A DNA stretch of 41,664 nucleotides from a virus: IMG/VR virus record IMGVR_UViG_3300040809_000794, positions 1 through 41,664 of that record; one strand, written 5' to 3'. This document shows, one piece after another, positions 16,026 to 23,673 of the stretch. Below the pieces are notes generated by a model. The model did not search any database, was not told where the DNA came from, and saw only the letters and a program-made list of their open reading frames with translations. How positions within the stretch are numbered: position 1 is the first letter of the stretch; every line of letters begins with the position of its first letter. Both the position numbers and the translations under genes were made by a program.

Positions 16026-16152
16026 TGGCCGCGTCGCGGAGCCGCTCGGCGACCCCTCGAATGGCCAAAGCAACAATGTCGGTGCCTTTTTCTTTCGCCT
16101 GATCCGACCAGAGAGCCACTTCATCAGCGATGACGTGAAGGGCAGCCGCCAT
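16012..16152 (-). CDS. small helical protein of the replication cluster, function unknown
   Basis: 46 residues from the ATG at 16152 (MAAALHVIADEVALWSDQ) through IVALAIRGVAERLRDAANGK. The same frame remains open upstream; a TTG at 16191 would add LLDSRYTVGDSHR, which also looks coding, so the true start may be there. Amphipathic helices; no motif. One of several tightly packed overlapping genes occupying the place where T7 relatives have DNA polymerase. Confidence 0.55.
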   Translation of the reverse strand: MAAALHVIADEVALWSDQAKEKGTDIVALAIRGVAERLRDAANGKR

Positions 16153-16201
16153 GCGATGGCTATCGCCAACGGTGTAGCGAGAATCAAGCAACCAATAAGC
16201 A

Positions 16202-16375
16202 TCATTGCACCTCTGAGCTAAGGGGAAAGTCTCTGGCGAGATCACGGACGGATGCGATGGCGCATCCGTATCCGTTCCAGAAGGCTTCGGAATAGGTGAA
16301 GAGGATTGACTCTTTCTCATAGCGATCAGCTGTGCGATTGAAATTGGTTACTGCAGTGCGATACAGCGTGTTCAG
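16202..16375 (-). CDS. candidate 57-residue protein with CTG start
   Basis: The frame reads LNTLYRTAVTNFNRTADRY... and ends SSEVQ. An ATG exists at 16564, but using it would overlap the upstream gene by nearly 200 bases with a shadow-like sequence. The CTG at 16375-16373 overlaps the upstream TGA as CTGA, the same arrangement as the candidate at 3196. The start is therefore inferred. Function unknown. Confidence 0.45.
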   Translation of the reverse strand: MNTLYRTAVTNFNRTADRYEKESILFTYSEAFWNGYGCAIASVRDLARDFPLSSEVQ

Positions 16376-16656
16376 GCAGCTGCCTTTGACCCGGTAGAAC
16401 TTCTCCGGCGCGAGGTCGCAGCCTGGTCTGCTCGTCCAATGACAGTCACCTTCACTGGGTCCGGGTACTTCGCTTCGGCAAAGCGCTTCGCCGCAGTCTT
16501 GTTTGGAGCCTTGATCAGCTCCGTCATTGGGCGAGCTGCTTGGAATTGCACTTGGATCTTCCATAGGGGATCACGGGGGTTGTCGGAGTAGGTGATGCCA
16601 GGCTCAGAGCGAGTGCTCTTATGCTCTGGGTTGAAGGCAAACTTTTCAGATTTCAT
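16372..16656 (-). CDS. small protein after primase-helicase, function unknown
   Basis: 94 residues beginning MKSEKFAFNPEHKSTRSEPG, with a central segment WKIQVQFQAARPMTELIKAP and a basic Ser/Arg/Ala tail. The segment TELIKAPNKTAAKRFAEAKYP suggests a small alpha/beta fold. It overlaps the primase-helicase 3' end by 11 bases, so it is translated with it. No family recognised. Confidence 0.65.
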   Translation of the reverse strand: MKSEKFAFNPEHKSTRSEPGITYSDNPRDPLWKIQVQFQAARPMTELIKAPNKTAAKRFAEAKYPDPVKVTVIGRADQAATSRRRSSTGSKAAA

Positions 16657-18289
16657 GGAAGCGACAGCTGGGTAGGTAGTGCAGCTTTGACATCAAGCCC
16701 AACTCTCCCTTGACTCGGTTCTTCTTCAGCCAGCAGTAGGTGGTGTTGGCCTCAATGGTGTCGTTGCTACGCGGGTTACGTTGCAGCATCACAACAAAGT
16801 CAGGGATTTGAGCTAGGGAATGAGATCCTCGTAGTTCGGCAAGCGTGGGCTCACCCCCTTCTTCGTGCGCCGGCCCAATGCCAGAGCGCGAAAGGTGGCA
16901 GACGACCACCATGGTGAAGTTGAGCTCCACGCAGAGCGTCTTGAGGTCTTTGATGCAGCGATCAATAGCGCGCCGCTGATCAGTAGCAAGGGCAATGCCA
17001 TCTGCAAGAAGCGAGAAGTGGTCAAGAACAACAACTTTGCATTCCTCCCCGAGGACGTAATGTTTAACGGTGGCAACAAATTGGTCAAAGTCATCACTGC
17101 CAAACTTGTCCAGAAGGAAGAGGTGTTTGCCGAAGGAATCAAGAGCTTCCTTGATCTGTGAAGGATCTCGTCTGGCCCTGGCCTCCTCGTCGTCCAGGTG
17201 AAAGGCCGGGTTGAGTCCCAGCTCTTCAGAGAGCATGCGCTCCAGGCTGGTTTCGCAGCTCTCCTCCAGGCCGATGTAGGCCGTGTTGATCCCTGCTTTG
17301 CACAGGTTCAACGCGATGCTGCGGGTGAACAGCGACTTGCCGATCCCCGTGCCACCGCTGACCATGATCAGCTGGCCTGGCTTCATGCCCTCGGTCATCC
17401 GGTTCCAGCCTGCCCAGGGGTAGGGCAGGCCAAAGCGGTGCTCTGGTTTGAGCACCTTCTCCAGGAGCTCCGGGGCATGAACGATTGCGTCTGGCCGGTG
17501 GCGACGCGCGTTGTTGATGGCCTCCAGGATGGCGTTGTGGTCATCGGCCATCCACGCTTCGTTGGCGTCCTTGTAGGCAAGGGCTCCAGCGATAGCAGCA
17601 GAAGGGCCGATAAGTGCAGCCAGATCAGCAGCAGCCTTCCGACCGGGTTCGTCATTGTCCATGAACAAAACCACCCGCTTGAAACCAAGGATCCAAGCCA
17701 GTTGTTCAGTGGCTGCTTTCTTGGCGCTCTGGGCTCCATCAGGGATTGAAGCAACGACGAACTTGGTCTTGTGGCGGTGCTGATACAGGCAGTCGTAAAC
17801 CGACAACGCATCAATCTCCCCCTCCGTGAGAATGAGGGTGCCATCAGTACCAAGGTGCTGGCCAAACAGCTGCACCTTGATGCCCTTGGCCCTGCCGATC
17901 CAGGCAAACTGTTTGCTGCCGTAGCGGATGTGCTGAGCAACAGTCAGTCCGTTCTCGTCTCGGTAGTTGGCGACCTGGGCAGACTCGCCGCGGTATTTGC
18001 CGGTGGCGTAGTCGTAGAGCTTGCAAGCTCTGGCGCTGATCTTGCGCGATGGGATGCCGGGGTAGTCGCTGCAGGGGAGCAGGGACTGCTTGGCAGCAGG
18101 CTTGTCTGTCTTCGGCATGAGGCCGAGCAGAGCGCTGGCCTTCTTGTTCATCCAGGGCCTCCCGTCTGAGGTGTACCGCTGTTGGCAGACGAAGCAGTAA
18201 ACAGACCCGTCTGGGTATTCGGTTGCTCCGTCGCTGCTTTCGCATTCCGGGCCGGGGCACGGTATGTGAGTCGTGTTCCGTTGAGCCAT
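16646..18289 (-). CDS. primase-helicase, T7 gp4-like
   Basis: 547 residues, close to T7 gp4 (566). A four-cysteine zinc motif (Cys11, Cys16, Cys32, Cys35), Toprim catalytic residues (Glu156 in ILTEGEIDAL; Asp211/Asp213 in LFMDNDEPGRK), and a RecA-like helicase domain with Walker A GGTGIGKS at 312-319 and a Walker B-like VVVLDHFSLL near 410. It unwinds DNA and lays primers at the fork. T7 gp4 normally works with gp5 polymerase; no gp5 homologue is visible here, so a host polymerase may be the partner. Its 5' end overlaps endonuclease I by 142 bases. Confidence 0.95.
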   Translation of the reverse strand: MAQRNTTHIPCPGPECESSDGATEYPDGSVYCFVCQQRYTSDGRPWMNKKASALLGLMPKTDKPAAKQSLLPCSDYPGIPSRKISARACKLYDYATGKYRGESAQVANYRDENGLTVAQHIRYGSKQFAWIGRAKGIKVQLFGQHLGTDGTLILTEGEIDALSVYDCLYQHRHKTKFVVASIPDGAQSAKKAATEQLAWILGFKRVVLFMDNDEPGRKAAADLAALIGPSAAIAGALAYKDANEAWMADDHNAILEAINNARRHRPDAIVHAPELLEKVLKPEHRFGLPYPWAGWNRMTEGMKPGQLIMVSGGTGIGKSLFTRSIALNLCKAGINTAYIGLEESCETSLERMLSEELGLNPAFHLDDEEARARRDPSQIKEALDSFGKHLFLLDKFGSDDFDQFVATVKHYVLGEECKVVVLDHFSLLADGIALATDQRRAIDRCIKDLKTLCVELNFTMVVVCHLSRSGIGPAHEEGGEPTLAELRGSHSLAQIPDFVVMLQRNPRSNDTIEANTTYCWLKKNRVKGELGLMSKLHYLPSCRFHEI

Positions 18290-18678
18290 TGCGCCATGAA
18301 CTCAGGTGGGATGGGGATAGGGCACCAAGCAATGCCATGCTTGTCACACCATTGCGCGTATGTGGTCTTGCTGTTCTTGTTCAACGTCATGTTGGGACGT
18401 TGCAGAGCAACAAAGATCTTGAGGCCTGGGTTGTTGACTATCACTGCAAGGAACTTTGTGCGTTCTGCAGGTGGCCACCAGCCCTTCACCTCGACGTACA
18501 CATCACCCACCTTGAAGTCAGGGGTGTACTTGCGGTGGAGAACGTAAGGGAACTTTTCGGTCTCGTAGAGAGGGGTGAGCCCCTGAGCAAGCAGGGACTC
18601 TTCCACCTGAGTCTCCAGTTGTGATCGGTGTTCCCGGTCCTTGCGGCTCCGCAGGCGCCGGTTGTACCGATCAAGCAT
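18148..18678 (-). CDS. endonuclease I (T7 gp3-like Holliday junction resolvase)
   Basis: 176 residues from the ATG at 18678, which overlaps the SSB stop (ATGCTTGA). Catalytic residues of the PD-(D/E)xK fold are visible: Asp54 in YTPDF, then Glu63 and Lys65 in VEVKG, with an upstream Glu in the QLETQVEESL helix. The family resolves branched DNA and degrades host DNA. The C-terminal about 45 residues (from near APARNAKAATEQ) are low-complexity, extend past the T7 protein and run in another frame over the start of the primase-helicase gene. An in-frame start further upstream exists but would overlap SSB deeply. Confidence 0.9.
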   Translation of the reverse strand: MLDRYNRRLRSRKDREHRSQLETQVEESLLAQGLTPLYETEKFPYVLHRKYTPDFKVGDVYVEVKGWWPPAERTKFLAVIVNNPGLKIFVALQRPNMTLNKNSKTTYAQWCDKHGIAWCPIPIPPEFMAQWLNGTRLTYRAPARNAKAATEQPNTQTGLFTASSANSGTPQTGGPG

Positions 18679-19279
18679 CGCCAGCCAGCAGGCCAGCAAT
18701 CTCGTCAGCTTCGCTCTCCTCGGCAACCCAGCCGCCCTCGATCGGGGCCAGCTGCACTTCCTCAGGCTGCTTCAGCTCGTTGATCTGGAAGCCGATGAGC
18801 TGCATCTGCACGCCCTTGGCGGCAGTCATGTTGTACACGTAGAGGTCGTAGACGGCCTTGCCAGTGGTGCCGCCACCGATGCGGCCGATGGAGCCAGGGT
18901 TCACCAGCCGGCCAGTGGAGTCGTAGATCTTGGGGGGATCGTTGCGCTCGATCTCGCCAGTGCGGAGGGTGCGGCTGGCGTTGCGCTTCATCTTGAAGAG
19001 CAGCTCCCCATCAACCGGAACCTTCTCGCCGGTCTGCTCGTCCTTGGTCATGGACGGCTGGAAGGGCATGTTGAGCTTGCTGTTGTCCTTGGGGAAGCGC
19101 AGGTCGCGCTGTCGGGCCTCAGTCAGAGCGGTCTCGATGTTGGCGAAGATCTCTTCGCACTCCTCCTCCTTGAGGACCAGGCCGAGGTGCCACTCGGTCT
19201 TGCCGTTGTTGTCGTTGACGCGAGGAGTGGTCAGAGCGCCGAAAGCAATGCGGCCGATGGGTGTAACGAAACGGGGCAC
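18671..19279 (-). CDS. single-stranded DNA-binding protein (gp2.5-like)
   Basis: 202 residues. N-terminal VTPIGRIAFGALTTPRVNDN and the later YDLYVYNMTAAKGVQMQLIGFQI fit T7 gp2.5-type OB-fold proteins, with an acidic C-terminus (EESEADEIAGLLAGDA) as needed to contact replication partners. It sits between RNA polymerase and endonuclease I, the T7 order. A sigma70-like promoter overlapping the dispersed TTGACACC motif lies 75-100 bases upstream. Confidence 0.9.
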   Translation of the reverse strand: MPRFVTPIGRIAFGALTTPRVNDNNGKTEWHLGLVLKEEECEEIFANIETALTEARQRDLRFPKDNSKLNMPFQPSMTKDEQTGEKVPVDGELLFKMKRNASRTLRTGEIERNDPPKIYDSTGRLVNPGSIGRIGGGTTGKAVYDLYVYNMTAAKGVQMQLIGFQINELKQPEEVQLAPIEGGWVAEESEADEIAGLLAGDA

Positions 19280-19353
19280 GGTTTCTCCGTGAGGTACGTG
19301 GTGGTGCTGGGCTTACATGCGGCTGACAGCACAGCCTCAATGCCAGCTGTTTA

Positions 19354-19382
19354 ATGATAGAGCTTTGTTGAATGGTGTCAAG
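19354..19382 (-). promoter_or_regulatory. putative promoter with TTGACACC motif upstream of SSB
   Basis: Minus strand CTTGACACCATTCAAC (19382-19367) with TTGACA as -35 (19381-19376), a 16-base spacer and TATCAT as -10 (19359-19354). The RNA polymerase stop codon is embedded in the motif. This would separate SSB and downstream genes from the RNA polymerase transcript. Confidence 0.6.
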
Positions 19383-21762
19383 TAAAGAGGAAGGGGTTTT
19401 CGCCGATCGAGCCCCTGTCCAGCGTCCCAACAAGTGGCGGCGCAGGAACCTCCCGGCCCAGCACCGTTTCAACAACGCCCTGGTGCCGAGTCAGCCAGTC
19501 CACCGAATAGAAACGGTGCCACTGATCGTTCAGCTCACGTCGCATCGTCCCGACATGCTGCAGCGTGGTCCCAAAGCAGTCGTGCACCGTCGCAATCGGA
19601 TGATCAAACGCCTTCCAGTGCGCAACGAAGCGCTGCAAGAACGCTGCATCCATGCTGTGAATGAAGTCAGGCACAAGCTTCTTGCTTGACCTGGCCTTGT
19701 CTGGCTTCTGGCCTGTCGCATCCCTCACGCAGACGCTGATCGTGGTCTTGGCCAGGTCAAGCTTCACGCTGCGCTTCTCGGTTTCGCTGCACCAGGACTC
19801 CACCGCCAGACCATTCGGGGTGAACCAGTAGGGCCTGCTGCCCGCCTCGATCTGCATCGCAGCAAGGTGCCCCAGCCACTTGGCCAGGTCCTTCGCATGA
19901 GGCACCGCCTCATTGACAACATCGTTAATGGCGCTTGCCAACACGTTTGCCAACTCAACCACCCTCAGGTTGTCCTCAACCAGAAAGTCCTTCACCTCAT
20001 CACGCAGGTACTCCTTGATGCCATCGCTCAGGCTCATGTACGTCCTGCCGTAGATCACAGGCATCAGGGCCTTCTTCCACAAGGACCGCGGGATCTTGTG
20101 CTTCCTCCACCAGGCGAGGCAACGCAGCTCGCTCTCCCGCTTGTCGTCAGCCGTCAGGTTCTCGTTGAGCCACTTGATCCGGGCCTCCACCACCCGGCCC
20201 AGGCCGGTGTACAGGTCGGCTGGCTGGCTGCCCACCACGTTGGTAAACCGGGCCAGCTGGCCGTCCCCAGTCAGGCAAGCAACGTGGCCCCAGCCGCTGC
20301 AGGTCTGATCACGCCAGTGGATCGTGCCGCTGGTGTAGCCAGGGTCCTGCAGGTAGCCATGCCAGTCCCTGCAGAGCTGAACCAGGCGCCACGGTGACTT
20401 GGCCTCGATCCAATACCCCTTGTTGTCGAGCGGCTCCGCTCCGACCTTGGCCACCACGGTGCTCATGGTTTCCAGGTACTTCACCCGCTCATGCGGATCC
20501 GGGGCCGTGCCCAGGGCCTCGCCCAGGCTCCACGCGAACTGGGCTTCATGGCCTTTGATCGGCGACTGCTCCTTGAAGCTGATCAATGAGCGAATGTGGT
20601 CCGGGCCCTGTACGTTGAGCTGGCTGCCGCGGGGATACACCCGGCCGCGGTGATCCATGAAGTGGACCCAGTGCAGCTGCTCCGCCAGCTCCAGGCGCTG
20701 CAGGCTGATGGTGGCGTGCACCATGCGGGTGCGATCAACGTCTCGCCGCTTGGAGGCCTTGTAGGCAAACAGCTGCGGCCAGTAGTCAGGGTTGCCCTTC
20801 TCCTCGCTGGGCGGCTCGGCCCGACGCTGACTGGGTAGGCTGCCGATCTGATGGCCCAGGTTCCAGACGGCCTCAACCAGGGACTGCTGGGCGTGGTCGA
20901 TCTGAAAGGCCTGCTCCTGCAGGTGGTTCACGCTGTCCACCACGCAGGTCTTAGCCCGGCGGATCAACTGCGGCCAGCGCTCCCAATCCACCGTTGAGAG
21001 GCCGGTGCGGATCGTCAGGTAGCCGCCGTCATCAAACCGGGTCCAGGGCAGCGGTGCCGTCACCATCGGCATGTGGATGGGCCGGAACACGGCCGCGGCC
21101 TCCTTCCACCGGGCCAGAAAGGACCAGTAGAGACTGGTGAAGCTGACCATGCGGGCCTTCCGGTTGCGGGCCAGCACCTTGGTCTCGATGCTGATCATCT
21201 TGGTGCTCAGCGCCAGGATCTCCAGGAACAGGCCGCCCAGGGCGGTGCGTTCGGCATGGCTGAGCGGCCTGTACTCCTCGCCGCCGTGCTTGCGCAAGCG
21301 TTGAGCAACCCAACGCATGCCCAGATCACAATTGTTGGCCAGGCGAAGCCCTTCCAGGTGGTAGCTGCGCCGCCAGCGCGGATGTTGCAGGAAGAGGACG
21401 TACTCAGCTCGCTGGCCGAGGCTGGTGGCCAGCTGGTTGAAGGGACGGGTGCTGTCGTTGCTGCCGAGCACGTAGCAGAGCGACTCCAGGGCAACGTGCT
21501 CCACGGCCTTGCGGCCGGGCATCAACGCCCAAATGTGCGCTCCTGGGCCGGGAATGTGGCGAGCCTTTTCCCACTGCTTGATGACTTGATCAACGTAGAA
21601 AGTTGCCAGCCTTTGCGACAACGTGCCGGTCGCACCTTTCTCCCAGTTTCTACTTAAGGCTCGCTCTCGGCCGGTCTCTCGTTGCCAGATTTCAAGCTGC
21701 GTTTGCTCCTCCGAGGAGCCTTCAGGCGGGTGCTTGACAGCGTTTGACTGTTGATTGGTCAT
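19378..21762 (-). CDS. single-subunit DNA-dependent RNA polymerase, T7 family
   Basis: 794 residues (T7: 883). Active-site residues line up with T7: Asp485 in RDQTCSGWGH (T7 Asp537), Lys563 and Tyr571 in KKALMPVIYG (T7 Lys631 and Tyr639), and His727/Asp728 in TVHDCFGT (T7 His811/Asp812). RGRVYPRGSQLNVQGPDH is also conserved. It should transcribe the phage's middle and late genes from phage-specific promoters; the dispersed motif described below is one candidate. It lies downstream of the integrase, as in lysogeny-capable marine podoviruses. Confidence 0.96.
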   Translation of the reverse strand: MTNQQSNAVKHPPEGSSEEQTQLEIWQRETGRERALSRNWEKGATGTLSQRLATFYVDQVIKQWEKARHIPGPGAHIWALMPGRKAVEHVALESLCYVLGSNDSTRPFNQLATSLGQRAEYVLFLQHPRWRRSYHLEGLRLANNCDLGMRWVAQRLRKHGGEEYRPLSHAERTALGGLFLEILALSTKMISIETKVLARNRKARMVSFTSLYWSFLARWKEAAAVFRPIHMPMVTAPLPWTRFDDGGYLTIRTGLSTVDWERWPQLIRRAKTCVVDSVNHLQEQAFQIDHAQQSLVEAVWNLGHQIGSLPSQRRAEPPSEEKGNPDYWPQLFAYKASKRRDVDRTRMVHATISLQRLELAEQLHWVHFMDHRGRVYPRGSQLNVQGPDHIRSLISFKEQSPIKGHEAQFAWSLGEALGTAPDPHERVKYLETMSTVVAKVGAEPLDNKGYWIEAKSPWRLVQLCRDWHGYLQDPGYTSGTIHWRDQTCSGWGHVACLTGDGQLARFTNVVGSQPADLYTGLGRVVEARIKWLNENLTADDKRESELRCLAWWRKHKIPRSLWKKALMPVIYGRTYMSLSDGIKEYLRDEVKDFLVEDNLRVVELANVLASAINDVVNEAVPHAKDLAKWLGHLAAMQIEAGSRPYWFTPNGLAVESWCSETEKRSVKLDLAKTTISVCVRDATGQKPDKARSSKKLVPDFIHSMDAAFLQRFVAHWKAFDHPIATVHDCFGTTLQHVGTMRRELNDQWHRFYSVDWLTRHQGVVETVLGREVPAPPLVGTLDRGSIGENPFLFT

Positions 21763-21803
21763 TCTCAGGGATCTCAGTGGGGATCCCCCTGGTGGCCTGG
21801 GTC

Positions 21804-21819
21804 CTTGACACCACGCAAT
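21804..21819 (+). promoter_or_regulatory. degenerate TTGACACC-type motif in the att region
   Basis: CTTGACACCACGCAAT on the plus strand, opposite to local transcription; closest to the 26699-26714 copy (CTTGACACCACTCAAT, one difference). Confidence 0.4.
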
Positions 21820-21825
21820 CTTGCT

Positions 21826-21868
21826 ACGGATTATGAGTCCGCTGCATTCACCAGATTGCTAGACCCCC
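21826..21868 (-). other. half-tRNA-like sequence with CAT anticodon loop, candidate attP core
   Basis: On the minus strand the 43 bases can be laid out as the 5' half of a tRNA: GGGGGTC as acceptor strand, TA, a D-arm with GG and AA in its loop, then anticodon stem GCGGA, loop CTCATAA and stem TCCGT. The loop has the canonical C32, U33, A37 and A38. No T-arm follows, so it is not a gene. Tyrosine integrases often use anticodon stem-loops of tRNA genes as att cores, and the integrase gene ends 73 bases away. Confidence 0.55.
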
Positions 21869-21884
21869 AGAGGGTTTTCAGCCG

Positions 21885-21921
21885 CTTGGGTGCATTTTTG
21901 GGTGCTTTCAGTGCACCCAAG
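21885..21921. repeat. inverted repeat in the candidate attP region
   Basis: CTTGGGTGCA (21885-21894) and TGCACCCAAG (21912-21921), a perfect 10-base inverted repeat with a 17-base spacer that contains another TGGGTGC. No T-run follows on either strand, so integrase arm sites fit better than a terminator. Confidence 0.6.
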
Positions 21922-21930
21922 TCTCAGGTG

Positions 21931-21946
21931 CTAGACACCGTTCAAC
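21931..21946 (+). promoter_or_regulatory. dispersed TTGACACC-type motif at the integrase 3' end
   Basis: CTAGACACCGTTCAAC, two differences from the exact form. The integrase stop codon lies inside it. It points against the integrase gene, unlike the copies upstream of operons. Confidence 0.5.
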
Positions 21947-22955
21947 ATTCCACCAGGGCCTCCAGGTTGATACCGGCTGCATGGATGTAGCGCTGGGTGA
22001 CCGCCAGGCTCTTGTGGCCAGCCCATTGCTGGATGGCCGGAGCCTGCCAGCCCTTGCGGGCCAGCTCCGTGATGCAAGTGTGGCGCAGCGTGTGGATGAC
22101 CCATTCGCGGCGCGTTGTATCACCAAGTTGTAGAGCATCGCAAGCTGCATGCTTGGCGTCACTGTAGTGCAGAAGGTAGGTGCCATAGCAAGTTGGAAAC
22201 ACATCCTTAGCGCCGCGTTGTTTCATGGCCTTGAGGATGCGGACCATCTCCTCATTCAATGGCAACGTCCGGGGCATGTTGCCCTTGGTCTTTACGAACT
22301 GGATTCGCCGAGAACCCAGGTCCACACGGTCCCAGGTCAGGTCTAGGGCCTCTCCAACCCGGCAGCCCATCTGCCGCAGGAACAGCGTCAGAGCCAGCGA
22401 CAATCGCTGCTCTCGTTGCTCCAGTCGATCGAGCATCGCCGCAAACCAGTCCTCACGCAGCACCAGGTCGCGGGGCTCCGGGAGCTGCAGCGTCCGCTTC
22501 TCAGGCATCAGCGGCATGGCCTCGATCCAGCCCAGCCGGCAAGCCCGCTTGAGCATCACGCTGGCCGCGTTGAGATACTTCCTGATCGTGGTGTTGCTCA
22601 GGCCGCGGCCTCTCAGCTCCACCACCAGGTCATCAAGGGCTCGCATCGTTAGCTGCGATGGATGGGCGTCTGGCCCCAGCAGCCGGGCCAATCGGCAGGC
22701 GTTCTCCCACTGACTGGGGTCCTTGCCGGCCCAATCCAAACCTTCACAAATGTCTACAAGGTGGCCCAGCGTCTGGCCTCCCTCGGCGCTGCGGCGCCAC
22801 TCCAACCGCTGTCGCTCCTCCACCACGCCAGCCTTGGCCGCGGCCTCCCAGGCCTCAGCCTCCTCCCTGGTGGCGAAGTACCGGCTCTTGCGGCCGTCTG
22901 GCGTGGTGACACCAGCAAACCAGCGATTGCGGTCACTGCGGAATCGAACTGCCAT
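21942..22955 (-). CDS. int: tyrosine recombinase / integrase
   Basis: 337 residues. Catalytic residues are all visible: Arg199 (GCRVGEALDL), Lys224, His288 and Arg291 (HTLRHTCITEL), His314 (WAGHKSL) and Tyr323 (TQRYIH). The N-terminal part (WFAGVTTPDGRKSRYFATREEAEAW) is an arm-binding type domain, followed by a SAM-like core-binding region. It would insert the phage genome at a host att site, probably a tRNA gene. The gene overlaps the MarR-like gene upstream by 23 bases, so the two are co-expressed. Confidence 0.95.
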   Translation of the reverse strand: MAVRFRSDRNRWFAGVTTPDGRKSRYFATREEAEAWEAAAKAGVVEERQRLEWRRSAEGGQTLGHLVDICEGLDWAGKDPSQWENACRLARLLGPDAHPSQLTMRALDDLVVELRGRGLSNTTIRKYLNAASVMLKRACRLGWIEAMPLMPEKRTLQLPEPRDLVLREDWFAAMLDRLEQREQRLSLALTLFLRQMGCRVGEALDLTWDRVDLGSRRIQFVKTKGNMPRTLPLNEEMVRILKAMKQRGAKDVFPTCYGTYLLHYSDAKHAACDALQLGDTTRREWVIHTLRHTCITELARKGWQAPAIQQWAGHKSLAVTQRYIHAAGINLEALVEC

Positions 22956-23283
22956 AGGTCAAGTGCTCCAATGTTTGTACAAAGTTGCGTCCTTTTGGTG
23001 TGATGAACACCTGAAGAACTCTGTCGTCATCAGGGTTCCTGCGAGTTTCAATCCAATCAAGCTTGGCGCTTGATCTATTGTCTCGGCGCCCACTTGTGCC
23101 GAGAACGTCAACAGCGCGGGAGATGGCAGAAAGAGTCAAGTCTGTCTCGTCTGCGATCTCTGTTTGCGTCATGCCAGGCCTGGAATAGACCAAGAGGAGC
23201 AATTCCAGCTGCGAGACCCTCAGCTGAGGGTGCATGCCCCTGGCCAGCCGCAGGGCAGCCAAGAGGTCTCTGATGTTTCGCAT
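22933..23283 (-). CDS. MarR-like winged-helix regulator
   Basis: 116 residues: a helix (LLAALRLARGMHPQLRVSQLELLLLVYS), then GMTQTEIADETDLTLSAISRAVDVL as the recognition helix-turn-helix, and a wing segment with RRNPDDDRVLQVFITPKGR. This is the MarR layout, including the DxR wing motif. It overlaps the integrase gene and lies directly upstream, so it is a candidate lysis-lysogeny switch or integrase regulator. A perfect palindrome about 60 bases upstream of its start is a likely operator. Confidence 0.85.
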   Translation of the reverse strand: MRNIRDLLAALRLARGMHPQLRVSQLELLLLVYSRPGMTQTEIADETDLTLSAISRAVDVLGTSGRRDNRSSAKLDWIETRRNPDDDRVLQVFITPKGRNFVQTLEHLTYGSSIPQ

Positions 23284-23673
23284 TGCAAGGTGCTCTCACA
23301 ATGCAAGCTTAGGCGGTCAACTGCCGCCCCGCCGCGATAGTTGAGTGAAGTCAACTATAAGGTGCAAATCTGCAGCAAATAGGGATAATCCTACCTGCAG
23401 AGAATAATGAGGACGCATACTGCGCCACATCGCCCAGGGGCTGCGCCACAAGCGATTGCCGCGCTTGATGCTGAGATAAGCGTCAGTCGGGATTGAAAGA
23501 TTCACGGAGCAACGCGAAGTGTTGGGCGGTGAAGAACTGCGGGCAGCCTGCGTTGATGGCAAGCCCGCCGCAAAGCAATCCTAAAGCAATTCCGAAAGCG
23601 ACAAAACGATTATGCAGAAGATGCATTACCAGCAAAAAGCAACGTTAAGTGACAAGAATTGGGGGGGGGTAGA
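23284..23673. other. non-coding region upstream of the MarR-like gene
   Basis: 390 bases with no gene I can support. A minus-strand frame of about 60 residues (GTG at 23505 to 23317, starting NLSIPTDAYLSIKRGN) is open but has no ribosome site and covers the operator, so I leave it out. The stretch holds the hairpin GGCGG/CCGCC (23312-23328), the operator palindrome and a run of nine G at 23661-23669. Confidence 0.5.
23337..23358 (-). promoter_or_regulatory. palindromic operator candidate upstream of the MarR-like gene
   Basis: ATAGTTGA (23337-23344), six bases, TCAACTAT (23351-23358): a perfect 8-base inverted repeat. On the minus strand one arm is part of TATAGT, a good -10 box, so a bound dimer would block transcription of marR-int. 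The inner half-sites GTTGA-N6-TCAAC equal those of the dispersed motif. Confidence 0.65.

Larger units (their letters stand above)
21763..21941. other. non-coding region between integrase and RNA polymerase, candidate attP region
   Basis: 179 bases without a gene. It holds a half-tRNA-like sequence, a 10-base inverted repeat, several TGGGTGC repeats and two copies of the TTGACACC-type motif. This density of repeats next to the integrase 3' end is typical of attP with core and arm sites. Confidence 0.55.

Noticed and set aside
21826-21868. Complete tRNA gene
   Set aside because: No variable loop plus T-arm with GTTC and no 3' acceptor strand follow the anticodon stem; only a half-tRNA is present.
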